Positions 7,375 to 15,996 of a stretch of DNA of 64,000 bases are shown piece after piece. Below the pieces are notes generated by a model that saw only the letters and a program-made list of their open reading frames with translations, searched no databases and was not told the origin of the DNA. The stretch's first letter is position 1. Every line of letters begins with the position of its first letter. This DNA is from Rothia mucilaginosa ATCC 25296. Lineage in GTDB: Bacteria > Actinomycetota > Actinomycetes > Actinomycetales > Micrococcaceae. Location of the stretch: NCBI RefSeq assembly GCF_000175615.1, contig NZ_ACVO01000001.1, positions 1 through 64,000 of the forward strand. The letters run 5' to 3'. The translations under genes were made by a program, and so were the position numbers.

Positions 7375-8802
7375 ATGTCTACTAACATTTCTCGCCGCAA
7401 GGTTGTCGCTGGCGCAGCATGGGCTGCTCCGGTTGTCGCAGCATCTGCTGCAGTTCCCGCTTTTGCATCTTCCACTGAGTGCGACTACGCATCTGCTCCC
7501 AAGTTCAACATTTCCGGTCAGCCCTCCGGCGCTAAGGACACCGTCAAGTTCACCGTTCCCGCGAAGGTCGACAAGATCAAGTTCGAGGTTGCTGGTGGCG
7601 CAGGTGGCGGTTCCAACCAGGTTGCTGGTGGTTCCGGTGCTCTCGTGACCGGTGTAATCCCCGTCAAGGAAGGCCAGGTCATCGAGCTGGTCGCAGCTTC
7701 CGGTGGTGTGGCTTACCTGGAGTCCGTCAGGGGCGTCGACAGCCCCGCACTGTGGCAGACCCGCCCCGCAACCGGTGGTAAGGGTTACGGTAACGGTGGT
7801 GACGTCAACGAGCAGCCCGTTCCCGCTGACGTCAAGGCTCAGGTTGACGCTAACTGGTCCAAGCCTTCCGACATGAAGCGTTACCTCTACGGTGGTTCCG
7901 GCGGCGGTTCCTCCGCTCTGATCATCAACGGCACCCCGGTTGCTGTTGCAGGTGGCGGTGGCGGTGCGGGTATCCGTACCCAGCCCGGTACCAACAACAT
8001 GCCCTCGGGTAAGTACTACAACCCCAAGGCAGTCGACGCTTCCACCACCCGCCTGAGCGACCCCGACGTTAAGTCCGTTCTGCCCGCAGGTGCAAGCGCA
8101 TCCGCAGCAGTCGGTGACAGCGCTGAGACCTCCATCTCTCACTACACCGTTCTGAAGCCGCACACTACTGATGGCACCGCTATGAAGGTTGCCGGTGGTC
8201 ACGGTGGCGGTAACGGTCAGGGTGGTGCAGGTGGCGAGCAGCCCCTGCTGTACTCCACCCTGGGTAATGTCTACGGCGTTTTGGGCTTCAAGAGCCAGAA
8301 CAAGCAGGAGCTCTTCAGCTCCGCTACCGCTGGTGACAAGGGTGGCTCCGGCTTCGACGGTAAGGGTGCAGACGGCGTCTTCGCATACTCCTACCAGATT
8401 GACAACAACGATATCTCCAAGCTGGAAATCGTTCACGCGACCAACCCTGTTAACCTCAACGATAAGACCAACCTGGACGAGGACTCCACCCGTAAGTCCT
8501 TCAACGGTTACCAGACTGTTGTCTCCGCAGGTGGTGGCGCAGGCTACGGTGGCGGTGGCTCCGGTGCTGCTCGAGGCCTCTCCTCCATCATCACCTCCCA
8601 GAAGTGGAACGGTAACGAAGAGCCCACTCGTTACCGCCAGAATGTTAGCGCACTGCTTCAGGCAGGCGCAGGTGGCGCTGGTGGCTCCTACGTTGCTCCC
8701 AGTGTTACCGGCGGTGCCATCGCATCCGCTAACAACGCTGCGAAGGCATCCGGCGTTCGTAACCCCGGTTACGTGAAGGTCTACCTCTGCGAGCGCTCCT
8801 AA
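7375..8802 (+). CDS. Tat-exported glycine-rich surface/secreted protein
   Basis: Protein of 475 residues with a twin-arginine-type signal (SRRKVVAGAAWAAPVVAA, cleavage probably after AFA at about residue 31). The mature part starts with a beta-rich segment (VKFTVPAKVDKIKFEVAGGAGGG) of the kind seen in glycine-rich domain proteins, followed by many Gly-rich turns (GGSGGGSSALI, GGGAGYGGGGSG, GAGGAGGSYV). It ends with GVRNPGYVKVYLCERS. There is no LPXTG motif or C-terminal membrane helix, so it is probably released or held non-covalently. A paralogue with the same architecture is encoded at 61137-62588. Function is unknown. Roles as adhesin or matrix protein are guesses. Confidence 0.8.
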   Translation: MSTNISRRKVVAGAAWAAPVVAASAAVPAFASSTECDYASAPKFNISGQPSGAKDTVKFTVPAKVDKIKFEVAGGAGGGSNQVAGGSGALVTGVIPVKEGQVIELVAASGGVAYLESVRGVDSPALWQTRPATGGKGYGNGGDVNEQPVPADVKAQVDANWSKPSDMKRYLYGGSGGGSSALIINGTPVAVAGGGGGAGIRTQPGTNNMPSGKYYNPKAVDASTTRLSDPDVKSVLPAGASASAAVGDSAETSISHYTVLKPHTTDGTAMKVAGGHGGGNGQGGAGGEQPLLYSTLGNVYGVLGFKSQNKQELFSSATAGDKGGSGFDGKGADGVFAYSYQIDNNDISKLEIVHATNPVNLNDKTNLDEDSTRKSFNGYQTVVSAGGGAGYGGGGSGAARGLSSIITSQKWNGNEEPTRYRQNVSALLQAGAGGAGGSYVAPSVTGGAIASANNAAKASGVRNPGYVKVYLCERS

Positions 8803-8844
8803 TAGCGTCTAAGTTCTTACCCTGTGAGAACTCGTAGATAAACG

Positions 8845-8886
8845 ATATTCCCCGGCTGAATATTCAGCCGGGGAATATTGTTTTAA
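8845..8886 (+). terminator. Rho-independent terminator
   Basis: Long perfect palindrome ATATTCCCCGGCTGA/TCAGCCGGGGAATAT followed by TGTTTT, directly after the glycine-rich protein gene. Confidence 0.85.
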
Positions 8887-8972
8887 TCTGCAGTGCCCAT
8901 CTAGCCCACCCCTGCCTAGCCCAGAGTCTGAGAACCCGCCCGCACACTCTACCGCCCACCCGCGGCGCGTAT

Positions 8973-8978
8973 TACGGT
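8973..8978 (+). promoter_or_regulatory. -10 box for leaderless leuB
   Basis: TACGGT is followed by six bases and the ATG at 8985. No Shine-Dalgarno sequence is present, so a leaderless message is likely. Confidence 0.5.
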
Positions 8979-8984
8979 AGAGGC

Positions 8985-10040
8985 ATGACTGAAGCACGTA
9001 GCATCGACCTCGCCGTCATCCCCGGCGACGGCATCGGCCCCGAAATCATTACCGAAGCCCAGCGCATCCTCACCCGCGCCTGCGAGCTCGAAAACATCAC
9101 CGTAACCCCCACCCACTACAAGCTCGGCGCCGAGCACTGGCTGGAAACCGGTGAAACCCTGCCCGACTCCACCATGGACGCCCTCAAGCAGCACGACGCG
9201 ATCCTCTTCGGCGCTATCGGTGCAGACCCGCGCAGCGGCAAGATTCCCTCCGGCCTCATCGAACGCGAAATGCTCCTGAAGCTGCGCTTCGCCTTCGACC
9301 ACTACATCAACCTGCGCCCCTCCCGCCTGTACCCCGGCGCAGTCTCCCCGCTCGCCAACCCCGGCAACATTGACTTCGTCGTTGTGCGTGAAGGCACCGA
9401 AGGCCCCTACATCGGCAACGGCGGCGTGATTCGCCAGGGCACCCCGCACGAAATCGCCACCGAAGTCTCCCTCAACACCGCACACGGTGTGGAGCGCCTG
9501 GTACGCTACGCCTTCGAGCTGGCATCCACCCGCCGCAAGAAGGTCACCCTCGTGCACAAGACCAACGTGCTCACCCACGCAGGTCGCCTCTACAACCGCT
9601 ACTTCACCGAAATCGCGGCTGAATTCCCCGAGGTTGAGACCGACTACCTGCACATTGACGCGACCACCATCTTCATGGTCACCGACCCCGCCCGCTTCGA
9701 CGTGATCGTCACCGACAACCTCTTCGGCGATATCATCACCGACCTCGCTGGTGCAGTGACCGGCGGTATCGGCTACGCGGCAAGCGGCAACATCAACGCC
9801 GTCGGCGAGTTCCCCTCCATGTTCGAGCCCGTACACGGCTCCGCACCGGACATTGCCCGCCAGAACAAGGCAAACCCCACCGCCGCAATCCTCGCCGGTG
9901 CAATGTTGCTGCGCCACCTCGGCCACGACGCCGCCGCAGCCCGCATTGAGGACGCTGTCGAGGCAGATATGCGCGAAAACGGCGCGACCGTGCGTGGTAC
10001 CGACCAGGTCGGCGCGGACGTGCTCGCACGCCTCGGTTAA
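8985..10040 (+). CDS. leuB: 3-isopropylmalate dehydrogenase
   Basis: Cytosolic enzyme that oxidises and decarboxylates 3-isopropylmalate to 2-oxoisocaproate with NAD+, the third dedicated step of leucine synthesis. The 351 residues match the actinobacterial enzyme. Visible family features are PGDGIGPEI near the N-terminus, the substrate-binding LRPSRLYPG region, [10 protein letters not shown] and the metal-binding [12 protein letters not shown], then [12 protein letters not shown]. The gene stands apart from leuCD (58928-60990) and lies upstream of ilvE. It is probably transcribed alone, because a hairpin terminator follows at 10089-10121. Confidence 0.96.
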   Translation: MTEARSIDLAVIPGDGIGPEIITEAQRILTRACELENITVTPTHYKLGAEHWLETGETLPDSTMDALKQHDAILFGAIGADPRSGKIPSGLIEREMLLKLRFAFDHYINLRPSRLYPGAVSPLANPGNIDFVVVREGTEGPYIGNGGVIRQGTPHEIATEVSLNTAHGVERLVRYAFELASTRRKKVTLVHKTNVLTHAGRLYNRYFTEIAAEFPEVETDYLHIDATTIFMVTDPARFDVIVTDNLFGDIITDLAGAVTGGIGYAASGNINAVGEFPSMFEPVHGSAPDIARQNKANPTAAILAGAMLLRHLGHDAAAARIEDAVEADMRENGATVRGTDQVGADVLARLG

Positions 10041-10088
10041 TACTTGCCCGGCTAAAACTGGCTCGGCTAAAACGTGAACTACGCTAGC

Positions 10089-10121
10089 GAAGCCCGGAAG
10101 GAACGCACCTTCCGGGCTTCA
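10089..10121 (+). terminator. Terminator after leuB
   Basis: GAAGCCCGGAAGG-AACGCA-CCTTCCGGGCTTC is a perfect 13-base stem. A long T-run is absent, as is common for terminators in this genome. Confidence 0.75.
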
Positions 10122-10393
10122 CCTGTTCACATCCTGAATGGGAGAAAAGGTGCGCATGCGGCAAACGCATCTTTCCGGTACTCTAAACAGGTCAGGCACA
10201 CCCGCCCGGCACCTCGGCGGTGGACACCCTCCACCACTCGCTTGATGCATCCAACTAGCACAGACCGCTAGATGCACCATCTGCCCCGCACGACAACGCG
10301 CCCGGCGGCACACACCGGCTCTACGCCCCGACGCAAGAACCGCGAATCAAAGAACGCCTGCAAAAGCAACTAGACAAAGAGGAACGCAGAACG
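10122..10393 (+). other. ilvE upstream region
   Basis: No gene is supported. TACTCT at about 10179-10184 is a possible -10 box, which would give a leader of roughly 200 bases. Within it a nine-codon frame begins ATGCATCCAACT near 10244, but it has no run of branched-chain codons, so I do not call an attenuator peptide. The region ends with AAAGAGG, a ribosome binding site ahead of ilvE. Confidence 0.35.
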
Positions 10394-11491
10394 ATGGCCA
10401 TCGAATTCAGCCACGAAGCAAACCAGTCACCCGCCACCGCCGAACGCCGCGCCGAAATCCTTGCAAACCCCGGCTTCGGTGACTACTTCACCGACCACAT
10501 GGTCACTATCGACTGGGAAGGCGACTACAAGACCGGCGGCACCTGGTACGACGCACGAGTTCGTCCCTACGGCCCGCTCGTCCTCGACCCCGCAGCATCC
10601 GTGTTCCACTACGGCCAGGAAATCTTCGAGGGCATCAAGGGCTACCGTCACGCTGACGGTTCCGTATGGACCTTCCGCCCCGAAAAGAACGCGGCACGCT
10701 TCGCGAACTCCGCACGCCGCCTCTCCCTGCCCGAGCTGCCCGAAGAGACCTTCATCGAATCCCTGCGCGAACTCGTGAAGATGGACGAGCAGTGGGTACC
10801 CACCGGCGACGGTGAAGCCTTCTACTTCCGCCCCTTCATGATCGCAACTGAGGCGTTCCTCGGCGTTCGCCCCGCACGCCACGTGCAGTACCACGTGATT
10901 GGCTCGCCCGCAGGTAACTACTTCGGCACTCCCGAACCCGTGGACATTTGGCTCTCCACCACCTACGCCCGTGCAGGCGAAGGCGGCACCGGTGCGGCAA
11001 AGTGCGGCGGTAACTACGCAGCATCCATGATTGCCCAGACCGAGGGTGAAAAGCACGGCTGCAAGCAGGTTATCTTCAAGGACCCGCACCGCGGCGACGC
11101 CATCGAAGAGCTCGGCGGCATGAACGTGTTCTTCATCTTCGGCAAGGAAAACAAGATCGTCACCCCCGAACTGACCGGCACCATCCTGGAGGGTGTGACC
11201 CGCTCCTCGCTGATTCAGCTCGCTAAGGACCGCGGCATGACCGTGGAGGAGCGCGCTATCACCCTCAACGAGTGGCGTGAAGGCGTGGCAAACGGCGACA
11301 TCACCGAAATCTTCGCCTGCGGCACCGCGGCAGTGGTCGCACCCATCGGCAAGCTCAAGGCAGAAGACTTCGAAATTCCGGCACCCACCGAGCACTTCGG
11401 CGAAATCTCCAAGAGCCTGCGCGAAGAGCTCGTCGGCATTCAGCTCGGCACCGTTGAGGACCGCCACGGCTGGATGACCCGCCTCATCTAA
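10394..11491 (+). CDS. ilvE: Branched-chain amino acid aminotransferase
   Basis: PLP-dependent fold-type IV transaminase of 365 residues that interconverts leucine, isoleucine and valine with their 2-oxo acids in the cytosol. Characteristic segments are FHYGQEIFEGIKGYR, FRPEKNAARF, the region ending GTGAAKCGGNYAAS that holds the PLP-binding lysine, GGMNVFFIF and EIFACGTAAVVAPIG. A ribosome binding site (AAAGAGG) precedes the ATG. It lies just downstream of leuB, consistent with a shared role in branched-chain amino acid synthesis, but a terminator separates them. Confidence 0.96.
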   Translation: MAIEFSHEANQSPATAERRAEILANPGFGDYFTDHMVTIDWEGDYKTGGTWYDARVRPYGPLVLDPAASVFHYGQEIFEGIKGYRHADGSVWTFRPEKNAARFANSARRLSLPELPEETFIESLRELVKMDEQWVPTGDGEAFYFRPFMIATEAFLGVRPARHVQYHVIGSPAGNYFGTPEPVDIWLSTTYARAGEGGTGAAKCGGNYAASMIAQTEGEKHGCKQVIFKDPHRGDAIEELGGMNVFFIFGKENKIVTPELTGTILEGVTRSSLIQLAKDRGMTVEERAITLNEWREGVANGDITEIFACGTAAVVAPIGKLKAEDFEIPAPTEHFGEISKSLREELVGIQLGTVEDRHGWMTRLI

Positions 11492-11516
11492 AACGTGAAT
11501 CTAACGTAACCCGCGA

Positions 11517-11563
11517 AATCCCCGCAGGATGCGCCCGCACCCGGAACGCGCACCCGCGGGGAT
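11517..11563 (+). terminator. Terminator after ilvE
   Basis: AATCCCCGC...GCGGGGATT forms the outer stem, with further GC pairing inside (GCGCCCGC/GCGCACCC). It is followed by CGCTGTG, like other terminators in the window. Confidence 0.65.
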
Positions 11564-11726
11564 TCGCTGTGCCCGGTCAGTGCTGTGCTCAGCGAATATT
11601 GCGCGCGGCGTTGATAGCGCGATGACAGGGGAGGGGAGGCACACCCCGCCGCCGTCCCTCGATAAAACCCGCCCCGCCGAACCCGACCCCGCTAAAACCC
11701 GACCCGCCGCCGCCCTCGAAGGCTGG

Positions 11727-11732
11727 TACCCT
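11727..11732 (+). promoter_or_regulatory. -10 box for the hydrolase gene
   Basis: TACCCT is followed by seven bases and the ATG at 11740, the leaderless arrangement. Confidence 0.5.
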
Positions 11733-11739
11733 AGAAAGT

Positions 11740-12492
11740 ATGCGTATTGCACGATTTACCGTAAATAATGAGCTCCACTTCGGGCTGGTAGAAGGCGACG
11801 CAGGCGAAGAAACCCTGCGCGTACTCGCCGGCGACCCCTTCTACTCGGGCATCGAACCGACCGGCACCACCTACCCCATCGATCAGGTGCGCCTGCTCGC
11901 CCCGATCATCCCCCGCTCCAAGGTGATTGGAGCGATCGCAAACTGGGCAGGAACCGAGGCGCCCGCCTCCCCGCAGTTCTTCCTCAAGCCCAACACCACC
12001 GTGATTGGCCCCGGCGACCCCGTGACCCTGCCCGAGTACTCCGAAGCCGTCAGCGCAGAAGGTGAACTCGCCGTCATTATCGGTCGTATCGCCAAGTCCG
12101 TGCCTCTTGAGCGCGTACACGAAGTCATCTTCGGCTACACCGTAGCCAACGACCTCACCGCCCGCGACCTGCTCGAAGACCGCCAGTGGACCCGCGCCAA
12201 GGGCTTCGACGGCTCCACCCCGCTCGGCCCCTGGATCGAAACCGACCTGGACACCGACTCGCTGAACATCACCACCTGGGTTGACGGCGACGTCGTGCAG
12301 GAAGGTAACACCTCCGAAATGCACTACTCCGTAGCCGAACAGGTTGCCGCAGCCTCCGAAATCTTCACCCTGCTGCCCGGCGACGTACTGCTCACCGGCA
12401 CCCCCGCCGGCATCAGCGTACTGCGCGACGGCAACGAAGTAGAGGTCGAAGTCGAAGGTATCGGCTCCCTCGTCACCCGTGTGCGCGACTAA
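11740..12492 (+). CDS. Fumarylacetoacetate hydrolase family protein
   Basis: Member of the FAH superfamily, metal-dependent enzymes that cleave C-C bonds or decarboxylate 2-oxo acids. The 250-residue length fits the short FahA/YcgM-like class. Visible features are the metal-binding glutamates in SAEGELAVIIG, the conserved GYTVANDLTARDL block, and TPLGPWIETD. The C-terminal LLPGDVLLTGTPAGI motif is classic for the family. The substrate cannot be assigned: acylpyruvase or oxaloacetate decarboxylase activity are both possible. The gene sits 57 bases ahead of gltX, a pairing common in actinobacteria. gltX has its own ribosome binding site (AAGGAG) and the two are probably co-transcribed. Confidence 0.9.
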   Translation: MRIARFTVNNELHFGLVEGDAGEETLRVLAGDPFYSGIEPTGTTYPIDQVRLLAPIIPRSKVIGAIANWAGTEAPASPQFFLKPNTTVIGPGDPVTLPEYSEAVSAEGELAVIIGRIAKSVPLERVHEVIFGYTVANDLTARDLLEDRQWTRAKGFDGSTPLGPWIETDLDTDSLNITTWVDGDVVQEGNTSEMHYSVAEQVAAASEIFTLLPGDVLLTGTPAGISVLRDGNEVEVEVEGIGSLVTRVRD

Positions 12493-12549
12493 ACAGCCCG
12501 CACCCAAAAACGTAACGTACATCCTGAAACACACCGTCAAGGAGACATC

Positions 12550-14061
12550 ATGACCGAATACCACGGTCCCGTACTCAACAGCCCCGCAGACACCCGCGTC
12601 CGCTTCTGCCCCTCGCCCACCGGCACCCCGCACGTGGGCATGGTCCGCACCGCCCTCTTCAACTGGGCGTATGCACGCCACACCGGCGGCAAGCTAATCT
12701 TCCGCATCGAAGACACCGACGCGGCACGCGACTCCGAAGAGTCGTTCAACCAGGTGCTCGAATCCCTGCACTGGCTCGGCATCAACTGGGACGAAGGCGT
12801 TGGCGTCGGCGGCCCCCACGAGCCCTACCGCCAGTCCGAGCGTAAGACCGCAGGCATCTACAACGAGATCTTCGAAAAGCTCGTTGAAGGTGGCTACGTG
12901 TACGAAGACTTCTCCACCCCCGACGAGGTGAAGGAACGCCGCAAGGCAGCCGGTCAGGACCCGCAGCTCGGCTACGACAACTACGACCGCAACCTCACCG
13001 AAGAGCAGAAGGAAGCCTACCGCGCCGAGGGCCGTAAGCCCGTGTGGCGTCTGCGCATGCCCGACGAGGACATCACCTTCAACGATCTCGTTCGCGGTGA
13101 AATCACCTTCAAGGCCGGTACTGTTCCCGACTACGTGGTCGTCCGCTCTAACGGCGACCCGCTGTACCCCTTCGTGAACCCCGTCGACGACGCACTCATG
13201 GGCATCACCCACGTGCTGCGCGGCGAAGACCTGCTCTCCTCCACCCCGCGCCAGATCGCGCTCTACCGCGCACTCATCGACACCGGCGTGACCAGCTTCA
13301 TCCCCGAATTCGGCCACCTGCCCTACGTCATGGGCCAGGGCAACAAGAAGCTCTCCAAGCGCGACCCCGAGTCGAATCTCTTCCTGCTGCGCGACTCCGG
13401 CTTCATCAAGGAAGGCCTGCTGAACTACCTGTCCCTGCTGGGCTGGTCCCTTTCCGCAGACCAGGACGTCTTCAGCATCGACGAGCTCGTCGAGCACTTC
13501 GACGTACACGACGTTGTCGCCAACCCCGCACGCTTCGACGTGAAGAAGGCAGAGTCCATCAACGGCGACCACATCCGTGCGCTCGACCCCAAGGACTTCC
13601 GCGACCGCCTCATCCCGTACCTGCAGGCTGCAGGCGTACTCGGCGAAACCCTCACCGAGCGCCAGGAGCAGGTCCTCACCGAGGCCGCACCCCTCGTCCA
13701 GGAGCGCATGCAGCTGCTCGGCGAAGCACCCGGCCTGCTCGCATTCCTCTTCAAGGCTGACGAAGAAATCAGCACCGCAGACGACGCACGCAAGCAACTC
13801 AAGGAATCCGCACCGCAGGTCCTCGCCGCTGCAATCGAAGCTCTGGAGCCCCTCGAGGACTTCACCGCAGCCAACATTGAGGCAGCCCTGCGCGCCGCAA
13901 TCGTCGACGGCCTGGAAATCAAGCCGCGCCTCGCATTCGGCCCCGTGCGTATCGCAGTGTCCGGTGAGCGTATCTCCCCGCCCTTGTTCGAATCCATGGA
14001 AATCCTCGGCAAGGAATCCTCCCTCGCACGCCTGTGCAAGCTTGCCGCTGAACTGAGCTAA
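12550..14061 (+). CDS. gltX: Glutamyl-tRNA synthetase
   Basis: Class I aminoacyl-tRNA synthetase of 503 residues that charges tRNA-Glu. In bacteria without a glutaminyl-tRNA synthetase it also mischarges tRNA-Gln for later amidation. The HIGH-type signature is [11 protein letters not shown] (HVGM at residues 28-31) and the KMSKS-type signature is KLSKR at 267-271. The [14 protein letters not shown] motif is also present. A strong AAGGAG precedes the ATG. Its tRNA substrates, tRNA-Gln and tRNA-Glu, are encoded 1.3 kb downstream. A small membrane protein gene follows after two bases. Confidence 0.97.
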   Translation: MTEYHGPVLNSPADTRVRFCPSPTGTPHVGMVRTALFNWAYARHTGGKLIFRIEDTDAARDSEESFNQVLESLHWLGINWDEGVGVGGPHEPYRQSERKTAGIYNEIFEKLVEGGYVYEDFSTPDEVKERRKAAGQDPQLGYDNYDRNLTEEQKEAYRAEGRKPVWRLRMPDEDITFNDLVRGEITFKAGTVPDYVVVRSNGDPLYPFVNPVDDALMGITHVLRGEDLLSSTPRQIALYRALIDTGVTSFIPEFGHLPYVMGQGNKKLSKRDPESNLFLLRDSGFIKEGLLNYLSLLGWSLSADQDVFSIDELVEHFDVHDVVANPARFDVKKAESINGDHIRALDPKDFRDRLIPYLQAAGVLGETLTERQEQVLTEAAPLVQERMQLLGEAPGLLAFLFKADEEISTADDARKQLKESAPQVLAAAIEALEPLEDFTAANIEAALRAAIVDGLEIKPRLAFGPVRIAVSGERISPPLFESMEILGKESSLARLCKLAAELS

Positions 14062-14063
14062 CC

Positions 14064-14501
14064 ATGAGCCAGCCGAATAACCAATCCATCATCGGCAAGG
14101 CGCTGCTGAAGGGCACCCTCATGGCGCTCACCAACGCCTGCATTATCTGGCTGTTCGCCTACATTGCCGGCTTTGACCGCTCCGTGTGGATGGTCGTCAT
14201 CATTATTGCCGGTGCGGCGCTCGCCTACGTGACCGCATTCCTGGAGGCACGCGCCATGCAGAACGCGGCTCGCGGCGGCGATGTGAGCACCTCGTCGTCT
14301 GTTGTTGATTCTTTGGACTCTTCTGACTCTTCGGACGAAGAAGACGACTTCGTGGACCCGGGCCCCGACCCGGACGCGGGCGACTTCGACGCCGGAAGCT
14401 CCAGCAGCTCCAGCAGCTCGGACTACAGCAGCTACAGCAGCTCCGACTACTCTGGCGGCGGAGATTCCGGTGGAGGCGACTCCGGCGGTAGCAGCGACTA
14501 A
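14064..14501 (+). CDS. Small two-helix membrane protein with acidic Ser-rich tail
   Basis: Protein of 145 residues, not recognised by name. Two hydrophobic helices at about 15-35 and 44-64 are joined by a short loop. The C-terminal half (80-145) is a low-complexity tail of Asp, Ser, Gly and Tyr (DSSDSSDEEDDF, SSSSSSDYSSYSSSDYSG). The start is two bases after the gltX stop, so it is translated from the gltX message. The same arrangement of a small membrane protein after gltX is known in related actinobacteria. Function is unknown. The tail is likely disordered and exposed. Confidence 0.75.
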   Translation: MSQPNNQSIIGKALLKGTLMALTNACIIWLFAYIAGFDRSVWMVVIIIAGAALAYVTAFLEARAMQNAARGGDVSTSSSVVDSLDSSDSSDEEDDFVDPGPDPDAGDFDAGSSSSSSSSDYSSYSSSDYSGGGDSGGGDSGGSSD

Positions 14502-14510
14502 GCTCTAGAG

Positions 14511-14582
14511 AATCCCCTTATCCAGCGGGAATCAGACGACCGAAAGGTCTGAAGAAACCCGGCGGATAAGGGGATTTTTTAT
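14511..14582 (+). terminator. Strong terminator after the gltX operon
   Basis: A 13-base outer stem AATCCCCTTATCC/GGATAAGGGGATT encloses a second hairpin (AGACGACCGAAAGGTCT) and is followed by a T-run. Confidence 0.88.
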
Positions 14583-14690
14583 AAATTTGAGAATATTTTT
14601 TGTGATGGGTGTTTCCTGTAAAACTACTAGTCAGTATGTTTTATTGGGGTGAATCTGGCTCAATTTTGGGGAGTATGGCAAGAATTTGGT

Positions 14691-14719
14691 TTGCGCACCC
14701 CGGCAAAGGCTCGTATAGT
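14691..14719 (+). promoter_or_regulatory. tRNA-Gly promoter
   Basis: TTGCGC at 14691-14696, a 17-base spacer and TATAGT at 14714-14719. The same TTGNNN-N17-TATAGT arrangement precedes the other independently transcribed tRNA genes in the window. Confidence 0.75.
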
Positions 14720-14764
14720 AGTACCTGTTGTTGCGACGAACTGAAAAGTTCAAAGCGAAAACAT

Positions 14765-14840
<76 letters not shown>

Positions 14841-14843
14841 CTG

Positions 14844-14873
14844 AAGCCCCGAGGTTCGCCTCGGGGCTTTTTC
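14844..14873 (+). terminator. Terminator after tRNA-Gly
   Basis: AAGCCCCGAGG-TTCG-CCTCGGGGCTTTTT: a perfect stem with a stable tetraloop and T-run. Confidence 0.9.
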
Positions 14874-15294
14874 GTTGTCTCCAGAATTTATCGGCTCCGA
14901 AATTTGCTGTCTCTGGGGGTTTTAGGTTTTGGAGGCGCGAGTGTGGGGTAGGGGCTCTGTGATCTTTTCTGAGGTGAATGCTTGGGTGAGCTGACTGCTT
15001 GACTGCTTGGCTGCCTGGCTGCTTTGGTTATCTGACGACCTGACTGTCCTGTCATCTGGCTACCGGGAGGCAGTGTAGGAAAAATCTTCAAAAAAATTTG
15101 GGATGCAAAGCGTGCGGGGGAGAGGGTGAAACTACTCTCTGAGTCACCTCGGAGCTGCTTTGAAGGGTGAAAATCGGCCCTAAAACCCTCTTTTTGAAGA
15201 AATTTAAAAAACTTTTTAACCCCAAAAACCCCGGAAACACGCGGAAGTGGCGGGTATAAAACTGTGAATGTGAGGCGGCTCTCCAGATTTCAGC
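14874..15294. other. Non-coding spacer between tRNA-Gly and tRNA-Gln
   Basis: No gene is supported. Around 14990-15030 there is a short degenerate repeat of CTGACTGCTTGACTGCTTGGCTGCC type. From about 15080 to 15240 the sequence becomes A-rich with runs of A (AAAAAAATTTG, AAAAAACTTTTTAACC). This could be an upstream element stimulating the tRNA-Gln promoter, but nothing more specific can be read. Confidence 0.35.
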
Positions 15295-15323
15295 TTGCAT
15301 GCCTCCAGAAAGACCCGTATAGT
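15295..15323 (+). promoter_or_regulatory. tRNA-Gln/tRNA-Glu promoter
   Basis: TTGCAT at 15295-15300, a 17-base spacer and TATAGT at 15318-15323. The transcript leader contains CGTTCCG...CGGAACG pairing at about 15332-15366, probably removed during tRNA maturation. Confidence 0.75.
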
Positions 15324-15384
15324 TATTACTCGTTCCGGTGAAAAGCCGAAAGGCGAAAAACGGAACGGTAACTCAATAGAGTAA

Positions 15385-15456
15385 TGGGATATGGTGTAAT
15401 TGGCAACACGAAGGTTTCTGGTTCCTTTGTTCTAGGTTCGAGTCCTGGTATCCCAG
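15385..15456 (+). tRNA. tRNA-Gln(CTG)
   Basis: Acceptor TGGGATA/TATCCCA with discriminator G, D-arm ATTGGCAAC, anticodon arm AAGGT-TTCTGGT-TCCTT giving anticodon CTG, and T-arm with GGTTCGAGTCC. The last anticodon-stem pair is T-T, a mismatch. CCA is not encoded (CTA follows), so it must be added enzymatically. Confidence 0.92.
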
Positions 15457-15478
15457 CTAACCTCCTAACGGAGGTTGC

Positions 15479-15554
15479 GGCCCCATCGTATAGCGGCCTA
15501 GTACTCCGCCCTCTCACGGCGGCAACACCGGTTCAAATCCGGTTGGGGTCACCA
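15479..15554 (+). tRNA. tRNA-Glu(CTC)
   Basis: Acceptor GGCCCCA/TGGGGTC with discriminator A and encoded CCA. The anticodon arm CCGCC-CTCTCAC-GGCGG gives anticodon CTC, and the T-arm is CCGGTTCAAATCCGG. It lies 22 bases after tRNA-Gln and shares its promoter. Its 3' end is duplicated about 200 bases downstream. Confidence 0.94.
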
Positions 15555-15560
15555 CTAGGA

Positions 15561-15600
15561 AATAAACCCTCAGTCTTCTGGCTGAGGGTTTATTTGTTTA
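15561..15600 (+). terminator. Terminator after tRNA-Glu
   Basis: AATAAACCCTCAG-TCTTCTGG-CTGAGGGTTTATT followed by TGTTTA. Confidence 0.88.
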
Positions 15601-15602
15601 TT

Positions 15603-15841
15603 GGGCAAAACTGAGCCCAGATTCTATGGTGCCGCCGTGAGCCTCTCACGGCGCCGCTCCTTACGTCGCGGCACTCCGGGGCATGATGGATTTCCTCGCG
15701 CGCTCGGCATCATGCCCCTCCGTCACCTGTTCACATCCGGTTGGGGTCACACTAGGAAAAAGCCTGGTTTCTTCGGAAGCCAGGCTTTTTTGTTTATATC
15801 TGTATCTGTCGGAAGATCTCTTAGAATCTATGGTGCCGCCG
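15603..15841 (+). repeat. Decayed tandem duplication of the tRNA-Glu 3' module
   Basis: The tRNA-Glu 3' end plus flank at 15531-15562 recurs at 15729-15759 with one substitution and one deletion. Each copy is followed by a different terminator hairpin, and then by the same TCTATGGTGCCGCCG (15623-15637 and 15827-15841). The unit is about 200 bases. Between the copies, GCCTCTCACGGCG at 15641-15653 echoes the anticodon arm. An 11-base inverted repeat GGGGCATGATG/CATCATGCCCC at 15679-15719 looks like an insertion. The second copy is not a functional tRNA. Confidence 0.6.
15757..15792 (+). terminator. Second terminator in the tRNA-Glu duplication
   Basis: AAAAAGCCTGG...CCAGGCTTTTTTG. It occupies the position equivalent to the tRNA-Glu terminator in the duplicated unit, but its stem sequence is different. 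Confidence 0.8.
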
Positions 15842-15863
15842 CATACTCCTCGAAAAGCTACAA

Positions 15864-15904
15864 GTGTTTCGAGAAGCCACCATTTTTGTGGCTTTTCGAA
15901 ACAC
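15864..15904. repeat. Long inverted repeat
   Basis: GTGTTTCGAGAAGCCAC and GTGGCTTTTCGAAACAC form a 17-base stem with one mismatch around CATTTTT. A third partial copy, GTGGCTTCTCG, follows at 15907-15917. It may be a bidirectional terminator or a small mobile hairpin remnant. Confidence 0.55.
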
Positions 15905-15956
15905 AAGTGGCTTCTCGGCAGGAAAGGAACGGGGAGAAAAAAGGGGAGCGCAAAAT

Positions 15957-15985
15957 TTGACCTTCACGCCAAGCCTCGGTATAGT
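15957..15985 (+). promoter_or_regulatory. tRNA-Val(CAC) promoter
   Basis: TTGACC at 15957-15962, a 17-base spacer and TATAGT at 15980-15985, only 11 bases before the mature tRNA 5' end. Confidence 0.78.
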
Positions 15986-15996
15986 CTTATCCGTAA

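Noticed and set aside
10119..10134. 16-mer TCACCTGTTCACATCC shared with 15723-15738
   Set aside because: About one repeat of this length is expected by chance in 64 kb, and the flanks do not match.
10243..10271. Short frame as a leader peptide for ilvE attenuation
   Set aside because: It contains no run of Leu, Ile or Val codons and no clear alternative hairpins.
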